Shown here piece after piece: positions 55,301 to 61,563 of a stretch of DNA of 64,000 bases (the first letter of the stretch is position 1; the number at the start of each line of letters is the position of its first letter). The stretch is from Nitrospira sp. (GTDB lineage: Bacteria > Nitrospirota > Nitrospiria > Nitrospirales > Nitrospiraceae). The position numbers were made by a program, and so were the translations under genes. The DNA lies in NCBI GenBank assembly GCA_030123625.1, contig CP126121.1:4070179-4134178 (forward strand), written 5' to 3'. The notes beneath the pieces were generated by a model. That model did not search any database and was not told where the DNA came from. It saw nothing but the letters and a program-made list of their open reading frames with translations.

Positions 55301-56215
55301 TTCCGCCGGATCAAGTCCGTGAGTCTGACGATTCCTTGCGTTGTCGGCCCGTACACATCGATCTCCTGCACGTTACGGCTCACGAAGAACAGCATACGAA
55401 TTAATACATTGGACGGTGATAATGGGTATCCTCACAATGTTGATCAAGACGGCTTGCCTGTCGATGATCCTCGGTTTATCGAAAACACTATCCCAGTCAA
55501 CGCGATTGCCGTCAGCCATGCACAGAACGACAGCGGTGTATTTGAATTGAGTTTCCGAGACGAACGCTATTTGCCGTTTGAAGGAGCGGGCGCGATCAGC
55601 AACTGGTCGCTGGAGCTGTTTCACGATATGACGGCTCCGGATTTCGGTCAATCCCTTCGCCAGTTCGACTACAGCACGATCTCCGATGCCATCATGCACA
55701 TACAATATACGTCGCGGGAAGATGCGGGTGGATTCAAGACGAAGGCGATTGCCAATCTGCGGACGTATTTCAGCACAGCCGGATCGAGGCCGTCGTCGCG
55801 ACTATTCAACCTGCGACAGGAATTCCCCACTCAGTGGTACCGTTTCCTCAATCCGGGCAACCCTGCAGATGGGAACGTCTTTGAGTTGGAGATGTCTCCG
55901 AATCTTTTTCGGATCCTGGACAGAGATAAGACTCTGAAGATCAATACTCTATGGCTCCTGGGCCGTTGCACCGATGCCGGGGGGTACCATCTCGTGATGA
56001 CACCGCCATTGTCCTCACCACCTCCACCGCTCGTTCCATCCCCTGAGTATGGTGGTTTACATGTCAGCCAACAGGGTGATGCCGACAATCCTTTGGGAAC
56101 AGAGATCGTGTTTGGGGAGAAATGGCGCCTAAAAATGACTCGACCGGATGGGGGAAATTTACAGATGGGAGAGGTGACGGAACTCTTCCTCGTGCTCGGC
56201 TACGATTGGAGCTAG
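46316..56215 (+). CDS. TcA-type pore-forming toxin complex subunit
   Basis: A 3299-residue protein with an excellent ribosome site (GGAGGG before ATG). Residues about 10-105 form a carboxypeptidase-regulatory-like beta domain (YEVKGTVRLADGSPAASLNV). CECEDCRSVLSPAAYFADLL near 575 marks the VRP1/TcA helical shell. An ABC-toxin N-like block is near 1665-1730 and a neuraminidase-like block near 1830-1890. The pore helices are near 2660-2900 (VLEAVKAVREQQIEEAKDNL; GLSYESATISTAIQLASALA). The TcB-binding end is near 2960-3299 (CFINLPEEIFDLDYPGHYF; VSLTIPCVVGPYTSISC). TcA pentamers inject the TcC effector. It is longer than the usual 2400-2500 residues. No signal peptide. Confidence 0.92.
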   Translation: MDARASASNPPYEVKGTVRLADGSPAASLNVSAFDRDLRAEQLLGQTQTNQDGLYRIQYSADAFANAEGGSADLVVKVFAADGSQLATSPILFNAPPSAVVDVTIPADVRQPPSLFEKIGHRLKPLLNNLRIQDLEEDAQHQDLSFLTGETGFDTTALARFALAHRLAQQNLPAEFWFVLLGGSFYQFADGKSLSDQLATVLKSLPSLDGAAVQKALVRGFHQQEIPASFQENVAAWVKAFRAFAAAQSVSGAGKATFAALALDDAGITSAPKRETFARLYNEHRALTADVIAALSQDRSFTKAEIADLQTSFQLADITQGDFSVVKIIKREFGVRQPDQIRTLAKKDEHEWVRVVKAQVTAGALAPPIQVGTITSGSPLPDAEIYGKTLARQFREAFPTAAFAGGLERVLQNGGAQGLRHGPVLLGFLERHPAFEFLRTPIDDYLKTHAVSTDRALAQDDGFRLELKAVQRVFKLAPTFEATDALLADNLHSAQRIYRLGRSEFVRRYAGKPGFTAEGAGLAWNRAADTHAAVLTIVADLKSLEPDAVPRVLQHDQAALQTFPNWNNLFQAGDFCECEDCRSVLSPAAYFADLLMFLKDRRSAKPGATVKDILFGRRPDLGYLELNCPNALTPLPYIDVVCEVLEAVVDSTGENDVELAGFTTMPADPAAAKVAVAGAFTAQQIGLGADFSLTQVNPADPDQWVAHGEEATYLLKKKGSPNFFAQLLPNTKASAEELRGYPQYVNSKAYAQLRQARFPFALPFDLFAEEVRAALQQCNLQRWDLMRTFRGTAAPNNPNDGDIAAEYVGISADPAAAFDEKRLILVADPTAAGQQELWGEAGNADWLAAVTTVNDPLLAKTLSNVKTFLQKTGLEYDDLLALLDLKFINPSGDLAIRHLDVSCDTDKKVITHLDPITLDRIHRFLRLWWKLADWKLWELDFVIRHPRLGNGSLDEPFLINLFNFCEVRRGLGGHVTVEQGCALFGNLNTETHFTKPFDQRADGLYQSVFLNKRLIHPLDPAFQLDPGTGDLPAGQTISAHLPTVLAALGIREADLNLLKTLTKASDGLPYITDDLTLGNLSFLWRHAWLAKWLKLTIEEWTVLLKLVHQDIPFFASPEEALAFLNIVRSVKATGFSTDVLNWILAADRNAKAAMKESDATRFLSGLRKQLQAIKAQYEQPMPSDIDGLTALLTVLLQQLQRNEAGTQFFLGTLRDDVRVATTAVGLPPGFDFSPAIKATIPIRYDEAKQTISFTGLMTPAQKATLAAVIGDAAYQDAINDLFTQPRLALKFFEPLFTAPLAGLPSAVDFQSLPDPSLASRMFYDAEQRLLSVAGILSKDDKAALDALSSDAAYRAAITSLATQPVMIAPPDPRIWLVDTDLQFPLKDHVGDNMAAAVTKALMYLSDTLSKNAVVQSAASELRLTEALCRRLLTDYPILPDTLLTHLTGPSFVGTSGVVDYATLKLTFDGWFWAGRVAMVWKQWKLTLTDHEKLAGLPAGAQLLDFGTLPLDSTGTIAPLQKFLRASRLLQIRDMLPEAGITFVEVLNKLGGGSYPAAAFAVDVHLLNDAWAAADVQALVASLDLAYPADYLLAETWDRLRLTFYYLTNLNAGTDAVKAFAATTMTGVHAKTLNDLLRSKFGVETWLTLSANIQDVLRERKRDSLTAYLLAQSMPTDAPSGKWENTNDLYAYYLLDVEMSSCLLTSRLVQASGSVQLFVQRCFMGLEPDVKVQADGADGDSAWRWWTWMRKYRVWEANRKVFLWPENWIEPELKPDRSPFLKDLEKDLLQNDINQVMVEAAFATYLEKLDDVAQLEIAGFYQEDDGDNTIVHVFGRTKGAAPHLYYYRRYDYRQWTPWEKVDLDIQGDYLVPAVINKRLFLCWPVFTEVPDEAANGTVSTPEAHESITIQKTVKRHRIQMAVSDYQQGKWTPKKVSKDYYQSSWITVVDTVPKFYFFFPIDRSETDGRFLIKFGGYSLGSDGYEQAELFGAFELAECKGVPELVAFHGNYKPVMQPEWASVGEYQNPDKSYTAFMKWLELGTPDEFGHLIGRHDDPQNDFTLENTFASAEGFRYTPVLLQTPWFFRMSPAWQLSYFDRLFQDGLAALGVQNAAAARSSIESPTPIGTWLPFFYDDKKRTFFVLPALVQSTKGDPDGTQVDMLLYYPEVKKAFRQLEEYYAGLVQTWLDSIDLLALTPAERQQLDQLLWRAFPEEAPPPLPGTPPSYTPNEVTQVKGFITRYVMRYFHRYLGVLALRLFQSRHFHFKNFYHPFVCDFAKLVYNPLKGIPALMSRETQLKDSGFSFFRMYQPTPWVVEPPTEKYYPRELVDFTPDGAYSPYNWELFFHAPLLIANSLSKNQRFEEARNWYHFIFNPIGIESSMPGGSAMSKYWITKPFFETTDPQYIQQRIENILRMLAGDTSVPGFSIQTKKDLEDQVLDWRTHPFEPHRIANYRTVAYQKTVVMKYLDNLIAWGDYLFRQDSMESINEATQLYIMAAEILGPRPMKIPPQAKPPMESFNELEDTFDAFSNALIEVENVIPPLSGNNGNGSDQAPLPMLYFCIPKNEKLLSYWDTVADRLFKIRHCMNIEGVVRQLALFEPPIDPGALVKAVAAGVDIGSVLADLNAPLPLYRFNVVLSKANEICNDVRALGSALLTALQSRDSETLSLLRQDQEIRVLEAVKAVREQQIEEAKDNLEGLQKNKELAQMKQTYYETREFLNIGEALALGLSYESATISTAIQLASALAGTTRVAVPQFTTGGAGFGGSPVATMTHGGETLADAGEDAAQVLSVVAMAMEKAAAITGTVAGYQRRQDEWNFQRDLATKETEQLDQSIAAAELRVAMAEKELENHQLQIDNANATADFLRLKYTNEELYQWQIGQISGVYFQSYQLAYDLAKRAERCFRFELGLQDSNYIQFGYWDSLKKGLLSGEKLQYDLRRLETAYLEQNRREFELTKSVSLLLLDPLALVQLREKGRCFINLPEEIFDLDYPGHYFRRIKSVSLTIPCVVGPYTSISCTLRLTKNSIRINTLDGDNGYPHNVDQDGLPVDDPRFIENTIPVNAIAVSHAQNDSGVFELSFRDERYLPFEGAGAISNWSLELFHDMTAPDFGQSLRQFDYSTISDAIMHIQYTSREDAGGFKTKAIANLRTYFSTAGSRPSSRLFNLRQEFPTQWYRFLNPGNPADGNVFELEMSPNLFRILDRDKTLKINTLWLLGRCTDAGGYHLVMTPPLSSPPPPLVPSPEYGGLHVSQQGDADNPLGTEIVFGEKWRLKMTRPDGGNLQMGEVTELFLVLGYDWS

Positions 56216-56221
56216 GCTGTT

Positions 56222-56246
56222 GCAAGACCAGACGCATCGGTCTTGC
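56222..56246 (+). terminator. Hairpin after TcA gene
   Basis: GCAAGACC (56222-56229) and GGTCTTGC (56239-56246) form a perfect 8-bp stem with a 9-nt loop, 6 nt after the stop. There is no T-run, so it may be a Rho-dependent end or an RNA-stabilising hairpin. Confidence 0.4.
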
Positions 56247-56323
56247 TGGTATGAGCACACGCCGTCGCATCTCAGACAACGAGGAAAAAGTAAGGTTGCA
56301 GCCGCTCTTGTCCATCCCCTAGA

Positions 56324-57571
56324 ATGATCCCCGCCATGACGTCCGGTGTCGCAAAAGATCCCCTACAATATCCGATCCTGAGGAACTTACAATTCTCGCC
56401 CATTAAGCAGGAGGATGATCAGTTGATCGTGCTCTGGGACCCGAGTGGGCTGAGTCCTGAGAAGCTGGTCTTACCGTTGAACTTTTTTTTCATCGTGCAA
56501 CACTTCGATGGTGAACATTCACTGCCGGAAATCGGTGCGTTGTACCTGAAACGGTTCGGCGAGTTTCTCTTGCCGAGCAAAGTGGAGCAACTGGTGGCGG
56601 ATCTGGACCGGAAGCTCTTCTTGGAAGGCCCGCGAGCTGAGACGGCACGGCAACAGGCTCGGATCGACTATCGACAACGGCTGTCCCGCCCGGCGGTATT
56701 TGTCGGACGGAGCTATGAAGCGGACAGCGCCAAACTGCGGAAGCAGATCGACGGTTTTTTCACATCTGACGAGGGACCGGATTTCAAACCGTCCGAGCAT
56801 CGGGGCAAGCCCATCAAGGGACTGATTGTCCCCACTTACGATCTCAAACAAGCGGGGCCCGTCTACGCCTGGGGATACAAAGAGTTACAAGAGGCTCAAC
56901 AGCCCGATGTCTATATCCTTATTGGGACCGCCCATGCGGGCCTTGAAAACTTCTTTGCCGTGACGGACAAGGATTTTGACACACCGCTCGGTGTGGTACC
57001 GGCGGATCAACCGATTGTGAATCGCCTCAAGGCGGTGGCGCCGGAGTGCTTCGAGGAAGATGTCGCCCACCGGTCCGAGCATGCGATCGAATTTCAACTG
57101 CCGTTCCTCCAGACCGTCATCGGCAAGTCTTTCACAATGATCCCGATTTTGTCGTCATTTTCTGCATTGAGTCTGAATGATTCTACCGTTCGGAGCTCAG
57201 TGGATCGATTTCTCTGCGCCCTGCGAGACGCCATCGATGCCTCAGGACGGTCCGTGTGTGTCATCGCGGCTGGCGAATTGGCTCATCTCGGCCTGCGCTA
57301 TGGCGACAGCGCTCCGCCCACCGATTTTTCCTTCCACCGCTCCATGCAGCGCGATTTGGAAATGTTGAAACAGGTTGAAGAACTCAAGCCGGAAGAATTT
57401 GCCGGATTTATCCAAAAGGAAAACGACCAACGGCGCATCTCCGGCTTCTCACCGATCTACAGCCTGTTACGATTGATCCAGGCGGAAAAGGGTCACGTGC
57501 TCCGCTACGATCGCGGGATTACCGACCAGTATAACTCCACCGTGACCTACGCCAGCATGGCGTTCTTCTAG
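56324..57571 (+). CDS. MEMO-family (AmmeMemoRadiSam B) protein, altered metal site
   Basis: A 415-residue protein. The N-terminal 130 residues (LQFSPIKQEDDQLIVLWDPS; HSLPEIGALYLKRFGEFLLP) are an extension, and a MEMO domain follows (IKGLIVPTYDLKQAGPVYAW; YILIGTAHAGLENFFAVT; HRSEHAIEFQLPFLQTVIGK; CVIAAGELAHLGLRYGD; ISGFSPIYSLLRL). Compared with the family pattern from memory, the first His (PHAG) is replaced by Thr, the DxxH Asp by Glu, and the C-terminal Cys (CG..P) by Ser. Other His positions are kept. MEMO proteins bind copper or iron; activity here is uncertain. It lies downstream of the toxin locus and no AmmeMemoRadiSam partner is visible. Confidence 0.82.
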   Translation: MIPAMTSGVAKDPLQYPILRNLQFSPIKQEDDQLIVLWDPSGLSPEKLVLPLNFFFIVQHFDGEHSLPEIGALYLKRFGEFLLPSKVEQLVADLDRKLFLEGPRAETARQQARIDYRQRLSRPAVFVGRSYEADSAKLRKQIDGFFTSDEGPDFKPSEHRGKPIKGLIVPTYDLKQAGPVYAWGYKELQEAQQPDVYILIGTAHAGLENFFAVTDKDFDTPLGVVPADQPIVNRLKAVAPECFEEDVAHRSEHAIEFQLPFLQTVIGKSFTMIPILSSFSALSLNDSTVRSSVDRFLCALRDAIDASGRSVCVIAAGELAHLGLRYGDSAPPTDFSFHRSMQRDLEMLKQVEELKPEEFAGFIQKENDQRRISGFSPIYSLLRLIQAEKGHVLRYDRGITDQYNSTVTYASMAFF

Positions 57572-57711
57572 CCTAGTGATCTGCTGAATTCACCATTCCA
57601 CACAGTGATATCCACTCTTCCGCAGGCGGATTCTCCTTCAGATTCTTTTAGATCCGCCATGCCCGTTGGGGCAAATATCACGATGTTCAAACAGCGGTAA
57701 CTAATCCTGCC

Positions 57712-57740
57712 TTGATCCTCATTTAGAAGACGCGCATAAT
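57712..57740 (+). promoter_or_regulatory. Sigma-70 promoter for TPR-kinase-regulator genes
   Basis: TTGATC at 57712-57717 and CATAAT at 57735-57740 with 17-bp spacing. The start of transcription would be about 40 nt before the ATG at 57786. Confidence 0.55.
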
Positions 57741-57785
57741 TGCTCTCCTCGGAGGACTGTTGAAGAACGACATCGAGTCGCGACA

Positions 57786-58505
57786 ATGCAATGCCGCCTT
57801 GTGCCTCGCATAGTGCTCTTGTTCTGCTTATGCGAGGCAAGTGCTCCCCTCGTCGAATACGCAGTTGCTGAGCCGACAACGGGGGAGGGGCTACGATCTC
57901 AGCTGCAGGTGTTGCTTATCCAAAAAAATGAACACGCGTCCGACCCCGAGCTCCTTGTTCGTTTGGCGGATCTGTATCTGGATTTGGGCGATGACGATTC
58001 TCTCGCGACATCGAAGCGAAGAGACGCGTATGAAGAAGGGGCAAAAGTTGCGCGTCAAGCTATTAAGCTCCGTGAACAGGATGCGCAGGCGCATTACCTT
58101 TATGCGGCGAATTTAGGGAGCGCGGCTCAGCTCAAAGGCATGATGGCGTCCGCACTGACGATTCAGGATTTGAAGCATCATGTCACGCGAGCATTGGAAT
58201 TGAATCCGCACCATGCGCCGGCATTACATATGATGGGGATGATGCTGGAAGAGCTGCCGTGGTTTCTAGGCGGTGATGCGAGTGGCGCGCTCACGTACCT
58301 CAGGCGGGCGGTGGCTTCCGACCCAACATATTCCCATGCGCGCCTTGATTTGGCGAAAGCGTACGTCAAACGCAAGGATCCGAATGCAGCTCGACAAGAG
58401 CTTGAGGCTATTTTGCAGCAGCCTCTCCCGCCCGATGCATCCGTAAGCGACAAGCGCCGTAGAGAAGAGGCATTACAACTACATGGCTCCCTAAGGAATT
58501 CGTAG
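57786..58505 (+). CDS. Exported tetratricopeptide repeat protein
   Basis: A 239-residue protein with a signal peptide (RIVLLFCLCEASAPLVEYAV, ending VAEP) and TPR units: DPELLVRLADLYLDLGDDDS, VARQAIKLREQDAQAHYLYA, HHVTRALELNPHHAPALHMM and LTYLRRAVASDPTYSHARLD. TPR proteins make protein contacts, so this one may act in the periplasm as a scaffold. It precedes a histidine kinase gene by 66 nt on the same strand, and could sense or present a signal to it. Confidence 0.85.
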   Translation: MQCRLVPRIVLLFCLCEASAPLVEYAVAEPTTGEGLRSQLQVLLIQKNEHASDPELLVRLADLYLDLGDDDSLATSKRRDAYEEGAKVARQAIKLREQDAQAHYLYAANLGSAAQLKGMMASALTIQDLKHHVTRALELNPHHAPALHMMGMMLEELPWFLGGDASGALTYLRRAVASDPTYSHARLDLAKAYVKRKDPNAARQELEAILQQPLPPDASVSDKRRREEALQLHGSLRNS

Positions 58506-58571
58506 AGAGGAAAGGATTCTTGCGGGCCTGTCTTCGGTTCTTTGATCGATCATCATGAGGTGTGCACACGT

Positions 58572-59933
58572 ATGGGGTCGCGCCGTCTAAAGCTATTCGA
58601 AGTCTTCAAGGCTACGACGCTCGGTATACTCGCTGTCCTGCTGTTTTCCGTCGGCAGTGCAACCCATCCCACCACGATCAGTGCCTATCTATTGTTCTTT
58701 GCCATTATGGTGCTTCAGGGAATCGAGATATTCGCTCCCTCCTTCTCATTGAATACGCTCGACACCAAGTACCGAACTCTTTTGTTGCGTCTCAGTATTC
58801 TGGCTCAGCTGATCTTCGCTTCGTCCCTCGTTGCCGTTACGGATGGAAGCGGGAGTATTTACGAGTTAGTGTATTTGCTGCCGATTGTTTCTGCGGCGAC
58901 GAAACTGCCTGGACGGGATGTGGTCTTTGCCGTGGGCGCTGCAGTGATTTCCATGATCGGCTTCATTGTGGCGGGCGAGACGTTGACTCCTTCTGTCGTC
59001 CACGTCAAGGCATTCCAGGATGCGGTTTCTGCAACGGTCTATTTTACGATGGCAGGGTTGCTCGTCTATTTCTTTGCGGAGGATGAGCGGAAAGAACGCC
59101 AAAAGTATCAAAATATGGCATCCGCCCTCGTCGAGAGCAATGGACAGTTACAGACCGCCCAAGTTCAATTGCGAGATCGTCTTGATCAAGTGACGAAGAT
59201 GGAACAACGGCTCCAAGAAATCAGTCAGATGGCCGTCCTCGGTGAAGTCGCAGGCCAAATCGCTCATGAGGTTCGCAATCCGCTCGGAATCATCAAGTGT
59301 TCAGCGGAAATGCTGGCGGCGAGATCGAAAGACTCTTCCATTCAACGCCACATTCAGGTATTGCTCGAAGAAACGACTCGGCTCGATAAGGCCGTGGAGG
59401 GCGTACTTCGACTTGGAGCCCCCCTGAAGATGAACAAAGCCTCAGTCAATATGACTCAACTCTTGCACAGCGTTGTGCAACTCTCTTCCGCATGGGCTCT
59501 CCCTCCCCGAGTGAACATCGAAATTGCCGCCTTGCCTGAGGAAATCATTCTAGCGGGAGATTATGATCTTCTTCACCAAGCGATTAGCAATCTGGTCCGG
59601 AACGCCTGTCAGGCCATGCCGTTTCGAGGGGTTGTGAGAATTTCCTCTCTCATCTCTGACGGCGGTCAACGGCTTGATATCTCGATCGTTGATAAAGGGG
59701 TAGGGATGTCGGATGAGGATCTCAAGCGCCTGGGCGAACCGTTCTTTACCAAGCGCAGAGGAGGTGTCGGACTGGGGTTCTCCTTTGCGCGCCGCGTGAT
59801 CATGGAACATGGAGGAGAGTTACAGGTAACCAGCATGCAAGGCCGAGGGACAACCGTCGTGATCTCTCTTCCCAGATTCGTACACAGCTCGACAAGGCAA
59901 TTGGTCGGCGCCGCAGAGTCGAGAAGCATATAA
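58572..59933 (+). CDS. Membrane sensor histidine kinase
   Basis: A 453-residue kinase. Five or six membrane helices span about residues 12-175 (ATTLGILAVLLFSVG; LLVYFFAEDERKERQKYQNM ends the region). A short coiled coil links to the H-box GEVAGQIAHEVRNPLGIIKC (phospho-His near 232). The ATPase has NLVRNACQAMPFRGVVRISS, DKGVGMSDEDL and GLGFSFARRVIMEHGGE. The ATG at 58572 has GAGGTG upstream; a TTG at 58542 would add ten residues. Five nt separate it from the NtrC-type regulator, its evident partner. The signal is probably membrane-derived. Confidence 0.9.
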   Translation: MGSRRLKLFEVFKATTLGILAVLLFSVGSATHPTTISAYLLFFAIMVLQGIEIFAPSFSLNTLDTKYRTLLLRLSILAQLIFASSLVAVTDGSGSIYELVYLLPIVSAATKLPGRDVVFAVGAAVISMIGFIVAGETLTPSVVHVKAFQDAVSATVYFTMAGLLVYFFAEDERKERQKYQNMASALVESNGQLQTAQVQLRDRLDQVTKMEQRLQEISQMAVLGEVAGQIAHEVRNPLGIIKCSAEMLAARSKDSSIQRHIQVLLEETTRLDKAVEGVLRLGAPLKMNKASVNMTQLLHSVVQLSSAWALPPRVNIEIAALPEEIILAGDYDLLHQAISNLVRNACQAMPFRGVVRISSLISDGGQRLDISIVDKGVGMSDEDLKRLGEPFFTKRRGGVGLGFSFARRVIMEHGGELQVTSMQGRGTTVVISLPRFVHSSTRQLVGAAESRSI

Positions 59934-59938
59934 ATATA

Positions 59939-61318
59939 ATGGCTACTATTCTGGTCATAGATGACGAAACAAACTACCTCTGGACGATCGAGGAACTACT
60001 CCGAGGAGAAGGGTTCGACGTCGTGACCTGCGAAAAAGGAGCCGAGGCTCTCACCCTGCTCGAGCAATCGACGATCGACGTGCTTCTGACCGACCTTCGT
60101 ATGACTGAAATGGATGGGATGACCATACTGAAGAGGGCACGAGAACTTTCACCTGCCACCTCCACCCTTTTGATGACAGCTTATGGAACCATTGAGCGGG
60201 CAGTCGAGGCCATGAAGTGCGGTGCCTATGACTTTATTGTGAAACCATTCGAGAACGCCCATCTCATCCGGACCATCCATCGAGCGGTCGAGCGAAGCGT
60301 GCTGGTACGAGAAAATATCCGTTTATCCGGTTCGTTGGCTCGGGAGTTTCATCCTGACCGGCTGATCGGACGAAGTGCCGGGATGTTAGGAGTCTGGAAC
60401 AAGATCCATCGGGTCGCCGATTCGAAGAGTACGGTGTTGATTTGCGGTGAGAGCGGTGCGGGGAAGGAGTTGGTCGCGCGCGCGATTCATTTCAACGGCT
60501 CACGCAGGGGCTGTCCATTTCTTGCCGTGAATTGTAGTGCATTGACTGACTCATTGGCTGAGAGTGAATTGTTCGGGCATGAGAAGGGAGCTTTTACAGG
60601 GGCTCTGTTGCGTCATTCGGGATTCTTTGAGCAGGCGAACGGCGGAACGCTTTTTCTGGATGAAATCGCCGATCTTCCCGTACCGCTTCAAGCAAAGCTC
60701 TTGCGGGTCCTTGATAGTCAGGAAATCCGCCGGGTCGGGAGCGAGAAGACGTTCCATGTCGATGTCAGAATTGTGGCCGCAACTCACCGCGATTTGAGGT
60801 TGGAAGTGAAGGAGGGGCGGTTCCGTGAGGATCTCTTCTTCCGACTCCATGTCGTGCAGATCGATATCCCACCCCTTCGCGAGCGGATGGACGATATCCC
60901 ACTGCTGGCGGAAGCCTATCTTCAGCAGCTGATGCGAGAAGGAAGGGTTCGTGGCAAGCGATTTTCGCAAGCGACCATTGATTTGCTGAAGCGATACAGA
61001 TGGCCGGGAAATGTGCGTGAGCTGCAGAACGCGATCGCGCACGCCGCTTTGATGGCAGAGGACGATGACATTCAACCGGATGACTTCCCTTTTGAACTTT
61101 CAGCGACTGGAGAATGGGAACGGGCGTTCGATCGCATCTTGCCCGAGGACGCTCCGCTGGACTCAACATTGAAAACTGTTGAACGGCTCATGGTCACCCG
61201 TGCGATGGCTCGTTCTGGCGGTATTCAAGCAAGGGCTGCCGAAGTATTACAGATCAGCCGGAGTCTGCTGCAATATAAGTTAAAGATGCTCTCCATTCCT
61301 AAAACGATCCCCCAATAA
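59939..61318 (+). CDS. NtrC-family sigma-54-dependent response regulator
   Basis: A 459-residue regulator. The receiver domain (ATILVIDDETNYLWTIEELL) has its phospho-Asp at 52 in LLTDLRMTEMDGM and KPF near 102. The AAA+ domain has Walker A GESGAGKE at 170-177, the sigma-54 contact loop GAFTGA at 217-222, Walker B GGTLFLDEIADLP and an RWPGNVRELQNAI region. A Fis-type helix-turn-helix is at the end (IQARAAEVLQISRSLLQYKL). It should activate sigma-54 RNA polymerase when phosphorylated by the kinase just upstream. The only sigma-54-type promoter noticed in the window lies 130 nt downstream of it, before hpnI. Confidence 0.94.
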   Translation: MATILVIDDETNYLWTIEELLRGEGFDVVTCEKGAEALTLLEQSTIDVLLTDLRMTEMDGMTILKRARELSPATSTLLMTAYGTIERAVEAMKCGAYDFIVKPFENAHLIRTIHRAVERSVLVRENIRLSGSLAREFHPDRLIGRSAGMLGVWNKIHRVADSKSTVLICGESGAGKELVARAIHFNGSRRGCPFLAVNCSALTDSLAESELFGHEKGAFTGALLRHSGFFEQANGGTLFLDEIADLPVPLQAKLLRVLDSQEIRRVGSEKTFHVDVRIVAATHRDLRLEVKEGRFREDLFFRLHVVQIDIPPLRERMDDIPLLAEAYLQQLMREGRVRGKRFSQATIDLLKRYRWPGNVRELQNAIAHAALMAEDDDIQPDDFPFELSATGEWERAFDRILPEDAPLDSTLKTVERLMVTRAMARSGGIQARAAEVLQISRSLLQYKLKMLSIPKTIPQ

Positions 61319-61450
61319 AAAAGCAGGACTCGTCTAAATATTTTGACGGCGATGCAAATTCTTTAACACAGTCGAATCGTCATCTCCTGCCATTCAACGA
61401 AGCTGCTTCATAACTCCCTGGAATAGAGCGTTTCCTACGTACAGGCATTA

Positions 61451-61466
61451 TGGCCAGGCTTTTGCT
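61451..61466 (+). promoter_or_regulatory. Sigma-54-type promoter upstream of hpnI
   Basis: TGGCCAGGCTTTTGCT has GG and GC spaced by exactly 10 nt and matches TGGC-N8-TTGC[AT]. Transcription would start near 61477, about 87 nt before hpnI. It lies between an NtrC-type activator gene and hpnI. A small palindrome GAAGCTGCTTC at 61399-61409 could be part of an activator site. Confidence 0.6.
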
Positions 61467-61563
61467 TATTTCAGGTAGGTTAGAGGAATCTCTGTACCGT
61501 CACGTTCATCGATATTCACGTGACGACACATCGATAGAGGCACAAGCCTCATGAGGGGAGTCG

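Noticed and set aside
57568..57879. 103-codon minus-strand frame before the TPR gene
   Set aside because: It overlaps the promoter and signal-peptide region of the TPR gene, has no recognisable domain and no clear ribosome site.
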